Part shown: one piece after another, positions 60,246 through 64,000 of the stretch | How the letters are laid out: each line of letters begins with the position of its first letter | Position numbering within the stretch: the stretch's first letter is position 1 | Source: Rhabdobacter roseus | Lineage (GTDB): Bacteria > Bacteroidota > Bacteroidia > Cytophagales > Spirosomataceae | DNA: 64,000 bases | Direction of reading: 5' to 3' | Assembly: GCF_014202275.1 (NCBI RefSeq) | Contig: NZ_JACHGF010000003.1 | Coordinates: 620,001-684,000, forward strand | The notes under the pieces: generated by a model | The model's input: the letters and a program-made list of their open reading frames with translations, nothing else | The model's database searches: none | What the model was told of the DNA's origin: nothing | Program-made: the position numbers and the translations under genes

Positions 60246-60684
60246 AAGGTCGTACGGTTAGGATCGATGTACGCCGGATGGCCTCGATCTCGTAAGGGAG
60301 CAGGAAACCTCTCAGGGCCATGCTGAGGGCATCGTAGGCATCGCGGACGCTGGAAGCATATACTAGAAAATTATTCGCCGTACGCTTCGTTTTGCCGGTG
60401 CGCTCGTCTACCGTCTGGTATGAGGCCTTGACCTGGTACCAGACGGTGTTCTCGTCGCCCATTACTACATCATCATCCAGGCCAAACACGTCCGTGAGCG
60501 GGAAGGGCGTCAGCGTTTTCACCTCAAAGCTCGTCTCCAGTTCTTCCGTCAGGAGCTCGATCAGGCGCGCTTCGGCCTCCGTGAAGCTCATGGCGTCGAT
60601 CAGGTGCGCCTCCCGGATTTGTTTCAGACGGCCGGTCTCGTCTTCTTTCATGTAGGCGATTTTGCCCAGATGCCAGGTAGCCAT
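60229..60684 (-). CDS. DUF4494-like protein
   Basis: 151 residues. IREAHLIDAMSFTEAEARLI and WYQVKASYQTVDERTGKTKR are typical for DUF4494 proteins of Bacteroidota mobile elements (function unknown). It overlaps the replication-like gene by 17 bp, so the two are co-expressed. Confidence 0.75.
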   Translation of the reverse strand: MATWHLGKIAYMKEDETGRLKQIREAHLIDAMSFTEAEARLIELLTEELETSFEVKTLTPFPLTDVFGLDDDVVMGDENTVWYQVKASYQTVDERTGKTKRTANNFLVYASSVRDAYDALSMALRGFLLPYEIEAIRRTSILTVRPYAATN

Positions 60685-60787
60685 TTTCGTAGGTTTTTAG
60701 TGGTTATTTGAAAGTACCTTCCCTTACCCGCGCCGGGCGTTACCCCAGCGCGGTTCGGGCACTCTAGTAGGCTTCTGCTCTACCCTG

Positions 60788-60881
60788 TAGTGGTGGCTGG
60801 CCTCGAACCAGCGCCTCCGGGCTGCTCCCCTCAATATTCTATGCAGCGCCGGCGAGCTTCCATAAGCTACTCCACACCACT
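60788..60881 (-). ncRNA. tRNA-like element lacking a normal anticodon arm
   Basis: Read on the minus strand from 60881: acceptor AGTGGTG pairs with CACCACT (discriminator A at 60788), D stem GAGT/GCTC with loop AGCTTATGGAA, T arm GCTGG-TTCGAGG-CCAGC. In place of a 17-base anticodon arm there is a long hairpin: CCGG-(C)-GCTGC ... GCAGC-CCGG around a 17-base loop ATAGAATATTGAGGGGA, 9 bp plus one bulge. CCA is not encoded. It sits in a 275-bp gap between phage genes. Normal tRNA folding around it (GCTC-G-CCGG ... CCGG-AGGC-GCTGG) is preserved, so it looks like a tRNA whose anticodon loop gained an insertion. Confidence 0.65.
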
Positions 60882-60958
60882 CCTGCCCCTGCGGACCGCC
60901 GCGCGGTCGTAAGGCATGGGGCCCCCTGCACTAAATCCACACCAAATCATGAACTTTC

Positions 60959-61204
60959 TTACAACTTGCTTTCAAGGAAGGCGCTGAGCGCCTTCTGCCG
61001 GTTTCGGATCATGAATCGCTCCTCCGGCCAATACTTCTGGTACCTTTCCAGCTGGTCGCGTTTGCGGGCTTCTTCGGCTCCGGTGCGCCAGAGCTCCAGT
61101 ACCTGGTCCCAGTACTCCAATGGCCTGGCAAGCTGCTCTAAGCGCTTGCACAAGTCTTCGGCCCAAGCCCTCGACTGGCCGATCGTTCCTTTTTCTGGCT
61201 TCAT
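60959..61204 (-). CDS. Hypothetical early phage protein (81 aa)
   Basis: Helical with Lys/Arg-rich end (KRDQLERYQKYWPEERFMIR). Last gene of a five-gene run coupled by ATGA overlaps (62382 to 60959). No family recognised. Confidence 0.5.
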   Translation of the reverse strand: MKPEKGTIGQSRAWAEDLCKRLEQLARPLEYWDQVLELWRTGAEEARKRDQLERYQKYWPEERFMIRNRQKALSAFLESKL

Positions 61205-61512
61205 AGTAGTTCATACTGTCCTAGGATTTTGTAGGCCTCATTGAGCGCTTCCAGCTGGTTTTTGGCCCGGAAGTCGGTCAGTTGGAGCTCGCCCTGGGCG
61301 TCGCGTACCCAAACGCGCCATTCGCCGCCCTCCAAGTAGAAAAAGGCCAGTCGTTGTTCCTCGGGCTTGGTCATGCCGTCGAGCTGGGGTACCATCCGCC
61401 ACCGGTGCAGCGTCATGTGCTGGGCCCGCACGGCCAGCTGCGTATGCCAGTCCTCCGGCTCCTGGCTCCCAGGGTACTCCTCAAAAAATAGGTGTAGGCG
61501 TTCGTGCGTCAT
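61201..61512 (-). CDS. Hypothetical early phage protein (103 aa)
   Basis: Contains WRMVPQLDGMTKPEEQRLAF and EWRVWVRDAQGELQLTDF. Strand-rich, soluble. Coupled on both sides by 4-bp overlaps. No family recognised. Confidence 0.5.
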   Translation of the reverse strand: MTHERLHLFFEEYPGSQEPEDWHTQLAVRAQHMTLHRWRMVPQLDGMTKPEEQRLAFFYLEGGEWRVWVRDAQGELQLTDFRAKNQLEALNEAYKILGQYELL

Positions 61513-61757
61513 TGTCCCTCACCTCCTTTCGTCAAAGCTTCCACATCGATCACAGTTTGGGGTACTTCACTCTCCCGCTGCGCTGCTGCCAGGTCAGCCG
61601 TCGCGATCACCTGCGCCACGGCAATGATTCGCTCTACTCTCTGCTCATGTACCCATGCTCCAAGCTTGCGGTGGTTTTGGTAGTCCTTCTCCCACACAGC
61701 AATCGCGGCTTTCAAATAGCGCTCACCCAGCTCAACCAGTCGTTCTTGCTCTGTCAT
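61509..61757 (-). CDS. Hypothetical early phage protein (82 aa)
   Basis: Mostly helical (MTEQERLVELGERYLKAAIA, IIAVAQVIATADLAAAQRES). Coupled on both sides. No family recognised. Confidence 0.5.
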   Translation of the reverse strand: MTEQERLVELGERYLKAAIAVWEKDYQNHRKLGAWVHEQRVERIIAVAQVIATADLAAAQRESEVPQTVIDVEALTKGGEGQ

Positions 61758-62188
61758 TGCTCACCTCCTTTCTTGGGCATGGCTAATGCCGAGTTGGTAA
61801 TCACCGGGTACCCCTTGTAGTTTTTTCCGTCGACAGTGTGCTTGGTAGCTACTTTCCCAATTATGAGCCTGTATGAGGCCACGTCGGTACCTCTGAGTTT
61901 CTCAGGTACCATCTTCAGGATATAATCCGCCAATACCACATGGCTGAAGATGAGCGATTTTTTCGAGCTGGTGCCACGAAGGAGAAAGCCCTCAGGTGCC
62001 TTCGGAAAAATGAACAGCTGCCCGTCGTCATCCTGCCCAAACGATACGCAGTCTCCAGAGCATACATCCAGGAGCTCCTTGGCAGCCCCAATGAGGGAAA
62101 TCATCCCCGTCGGCTTCACCGACAAGAGAGCACCTTCCGGCTCTTTCCGCGATACTTGCGGCAGGGTTCGTTTGTTCAGGAGTTTCAT
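61754..62188 (-). CDS. Hypothetical early phage protein (144 aa)
   Basis: Starts MKLLNKRTLPQVSRKEPEGA; a longer frame from 62269 overlaps the previous gene extensively. The middle SGDCVSFGQDDDGQLFIFPK and KYL-like strand pattern give an alpha/beta protein. The start is coupled to the stop of the 62185 gene (ATGA). No family recognised. Confidence 0.5.
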   Translation of the reverse strand: MKLLNKRTLPQVSRKEPEGALLSVKPTGMISLIGAAKELLDVCSGDCVSFGQDDDGQLFIFPKAPEGFLLRGTSSKKSLIFSHVVLADYILKMVPEKLRGTDVASYRLIIGKVATKHTVDGKNYKGYPVITNSALAMPKKGGEQ

Positions 62189-62382
62189 ACCACCAGCCGG
62201 TTCAAGATTCTCACAAGGGTACTCCGGTACTTCAGCATAGGCGTTGCTACGATTACGTTGTTCTCCCACCGGTAGCCACCGGTGGCCCCCAGCTCTACCA
62301 GGGCAGTTTTCAGGCGGGCGGCAGGGATGTACCCCACCTGCACGCCGTCCAGCCGGACGGCGCTCTTACTTGGCTTACTCAT
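62185..62382 (-). CDS. Hypothetical early phage protein (65 aa)
   Basis: Compact basic protein (SAVRLDGVQVGYIPAARLKT, VATPMLKYRSTLVRILNRLV). First gene of the coupled five-gene run; its leader carries an exact copy of the repeated element 10 bp upstream. No family recognised. Confidence 0.5.
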   Translation of the reverse strand: MSKPSKSAVRLDGVQVGYIPAARLKTALVELGATGGYRWENNVIVATPMLKYRSTLVRILNRLVV

Positions 62383-62391
62383 ACGTGCTCA

Positions 62392-62402
62392 GATGTTTAT
62401 GG
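62392..62402 (-). promoter_or_regulatory. Repeated leader element (GATGTTTATGG)
   Basis: Part of the 17-mer GCTCAGATGTTTATGGA (62387-62403), identical to 58720-58736. It lies 10 bp before the start at 62382. Confidence 0.55.
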
Positions 62403-62524
62403 AGCCACGGCTCCGGGGTTAAAAATGGGTTACGGCTCGGGTGGCCGCTCGGCCCGGGCGGTAACGTACCGGCCCAGGCTTAGCAGCAGCATGTATAGTG
62501 TAGTGTATAGTGAAAAAACGATGA

Positions 62525-62878
62525 TCATAAGGCGCGTTCGGCTAGGCGGGTGGTACGGCGGGCGGGGCGGTGGGCGGGCCGCACGGAGGGCTCCAGGTAG
62601 GCCTGCACCAGGAAGTGCTTCTCGAAGTCCTCGTCCAGGTACGAGGCCCGGTACTGGTTGCGGCCCTCGATTTTGAACTGCCGAAACTTCCCGGCATCCA
62701 CCCACTTCCGGAAGGTGTTCTTGCTCACGCCCAGGCGCTGCGCGGCCTGCTCTTCCGAGAGGTACACGCTGCCGTTCAGTAGCTCAAAAAGCGCCCGGTT
62801 GGTATCTACCACCTGGTGCATCAGCTCCACCTGGTCTTCGGGTAGGGACTGGAGTACGGTGAAGGTGTTTGTGTTCAT
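62525..62878 (-). CDS. Excisionase/MerR-like DNA-binding protein
   Basis: 117 residues. The run VYLSEEQAAQRLGVSKNTFR and KWVDAGKFRQFKIEGRNQYR is a classical helix-turn-helix with a wing, as in excisionases and phage regulators. The C-terminal tail is basic. It diverges from the forward 62959 gene, with an 80-bp spacer containing a short GGGCT/AGCCC inverted repeat that could be its operator. Confidence 0.72.
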   Translation of the reverse strand: MNTNTFTVLQSLPEDQVELMHQVVDTNRALFELLNGSVYLSEEQAAQRLGVSKNTFRKWVDAGKFRQFKIEGRNQYRASYLDEDFEKHFLVQAYLEPSVRPAHRPARRTTRLAERAL

Positions 62879-62958
62879 AGCGGCCTGTCAGATTTTACCG
62901 GGCTGTTGTGAGTGAAGCCCACTTTTCGTTCATTTACAATCAAAACTTTAAGTACTCC

Positions 62959-63504
62959 ATGTCAAACCAAGCCATTTCATCCCGCCTGGAATTTGCCTAC
63001 CGAAATAGACTGTGGGAGATTCTACCCCCTGATGGCCCTGAGTTAAAGTGCCTCATTTCGATTTGTGAAGCCAAAGGCAATCCCAAAGCCGCCCTCTCGG
63101 CTATCTTCAAAGGCGAAGATTTCAAAACCCCACTTGGACGAGAACTTTGGAACTATCTCAATCAGCTCGACGCCAGAGGCCTCATTCAGATTCGCCGCGG
63201 TGAAAAGCAACAGGTCAAGTACTTTGATTATCATCCCTTAGTAGCCCAGAAGCTCCAGGCGCTGTACCCCCACTTATTTACGAAACCTGTCTTTCCTCCC
63301 GTCACTGAGCTTGCCGTTTTGGAGCATTCGGTGGGTGAGCTTTTGTTTCAAAAACCCGCCGAGAAGCTTATCGCTGCTGGACTATTCAGGCCTGACCATC
63401 CTGTTTTTTTACTGGCTAGTGAAGGCTATCATTTCAAGCTAGTAGCCCTACCGGACGGCAGTCAGGTACTCAAAATAGCGCCCCTGGACACCCCACTGGA
63501 CTAG
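62959..63504 (+). CDS. Winged-helix-like protein on the forward strand (181 aa)
   Basis: Starts MSNQAISSRLEFAYRNRLWE; a frame opening at 62908 runs into the divergent promoter region. A MarR/ArsR-like winged helix is suggested in the first half (LWNYLNQLDARGLIQIRRGE, then QQVKYFDYHPLVAQKL), with a second strand/helix domain after it. As a forward gene opposite the excisionase-like gene, it may be a lysogeny or prophage-maintenance regulator, which is an inference. Confidence 0.55.
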   Translation: MSNQAISSRLEFAYRNRLWEILPPDGPELKCLISICEAKGNPKAALSAIFKGEDFKTPLGRELWNYLNQLDARGLIQIRRGEKQQVKYFDYHPLVAQKLQALYPHLFTKPVFPPVTELAVLEHSVGELLFQKPAEKLIAAGLFRPDHPVFLLASEGYHFKLVALPDGSQVLKIAPLDTPLD

Positions 63505-64000
63505 ATAACCCCCGGCCCGAACCGGATGAGCCGACTCTGCTCCCAGGGCCGCCCGATGCCTAGTGCTTGCAGGTCGAGCGTGCTGAAGTGAGCCAGTTTA
63601 TCAGGTTGCACCACCAGGAAGAACGGCATCCTGAGCAGCCTGCATAGCTCCAGGTAGTTGGGTGCTTGCTCCAGCAGGTCGGGGTGGAGCAGCCCCTTGG
63701 CGGCTAGTGAGGCATGAAGCACTTCCAGTACCTGCCTTTCTTCGGGCAGGAGCTGGGCGGGGTCAAACTCCGAGAGCTCCTGATTGAGCAGTACCGCAAA
63801 GGGGTACTTCCACTCACCTGTTTCCTTCTCGTACCGCGTGATGGTGTAGCCTTCTACGTCCAGCAGCTCGAAGCCCGCATCTACCAGGTCGGTGAGTACC
63901 TGGTACAGCGCCTCCGTGAGGTTGATCTGGCGGCAGAGCGGCGTTATAATCTTGCTCTCATGCGCGCTGGACTCCAGGTAGTCAAGGCATCTTTGTTGTT
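63501..64000 (-). CDS. Unknown protein, 5' end beyond the window
   Basis: The minus-strand frame is open to the right edge, so at least 165 residues are encoded, ending GRPWEQSRLIRFGPGVI. It includes SKIITPLCRQINLTEALYQV, LLDVEGYTITRYEKETGEWK and LCRLLRMPFFLVVQPDKLAH. Alpha/beta, soluble. Its stop overlaps the end of the forward 62959 gene by 4 bp. Could be a phage replication or recombination protein; nothing specific is seen. Confidence 0.6.
   Translation of the reverse strand, partial: QQRCLDYLESSAHESKIITPLCRQINLTEALYQVLTDLVDAGFELLDVEGYTITRYEKETGEWKYPFAVLLNQELSEFDPAQLLPEERQVLEVLHASLAAKGLLHPDLLEQAPNYLELCRLLRMPFFLVVQPDKLAHFSTLDLQALGIGRPWEQSRLIRFGPGVI

Larger units (their letters stand above)
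20624..64000. mobile_element. Prophage, one end at tRNA-Arg, other end outside the window
   Basis: From the tRNA onward the window contains integrase, early genes, terminase, portal, protease-scaffold, capsid, tail, adhesin, lysis and tape-measure genes, almost all leftward. No second copy of the tRNA 3' end (TTCGATTCCCGTCGGGGTC) is found before 64,000, so the element is at least 43.3 kb and attR is not visible. Long tape measure and the absence of any sheath protein I could recognise favour a long non-contractile tail, but this is not certain. Confidence 0.93.

Noticed and set aside
60685-60958. Ordinary tRNA at this site
   Set aside because: No seven-base anticodon loop can be folded; only the acceptor, D and T arms are normal.
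20624-64000. CRISPR array or cas genes
   Set aside because: No regularly spaced repeats and no Cas-like protein seen.
20624-64000. Integrative conjugative element
   Set aside because: Terminase, portal, capsid, tape measure and lysis genes identify a phage; no relaxase, TraG or conjugation genes seen.

Overview
The window comes from a Bacteroidota chromosome. A paired SusC/SusD system, a LytS/LytTR two-component pair, TAnnTTTG-like promoter boxes and the general protein style point to this phylum. The MATE, YeeE/YedE and persulfide-dioxygenase/rhodanese genes fit a Cytophagales (Spirosoma/Dyadobacter-like) host, but the genus is an inference.

1-20.6 kb is host DNA. It holds the end of a methyltransferase gene, an aldo/keto reductase with an AraC regulator, an outer-membrane TonB-type receptor diverging from a LytS-like kinase and LytTR regulator, and a sulfur cluster (two half-size YeeE/YedE transporters plus an MBL-fold/rhodanese fusion). 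It continues with a YdcF-like protein and a secreted unknown, an orphan SusC/SusD pair, a MATE transporter and hflX. From about 7.1 kb onward the palindrome GGTACC is strikingly frequent, while the 0.35-7.07 kb block has little of it.

20.6 kb to the right edge is one prophage, at least 43 kb long, lying against a tRNA-Arg(CCT) gene; its far end is outside the window. Next to the tRNA are a forward tyrosine recombinase and a second, reverse one with a DnaQ-like exonuclease. Nearly everything else reads leftward. From right to left come small early genes with a putative replication protein and a tRNA-shaped element (63.5-55.6 kb), head genes (protease-scaffold fusion, capsid), the terminase, portal and connector genes, and very large tail/adhesin proteins. 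A lysis cassette (M15 endolysin, holin candidate, unimolecular-spanin-like lipoprotein), a tail fibre with an SGNH hydrolase domain and finally the tape measure follow. The order (capsid before terminase, tape measure last) is unusual.

Two islands read forward inside the leftward prophage and are bounded by hairpins: a secreted DUF4468-like gene (29.6 kb) and a two-gene unit between terminase and portal (47.0-47.6 kb). They look like lysogenic-conversion cargo ('morons'). The most interesting non-coding signals are a tRNA-like element with a long hairpin in place of the anticodon arm (60,788-60,881), a short sequence repeated in front of hairpin-plus-start-codon junctions, a second repeated leader just upstream of early start codons, and a 35-bp sequence shared between the 47.3 kb and 57.8 kb loci and flanked at 47.3 kb by a 23-bp direct repeat.
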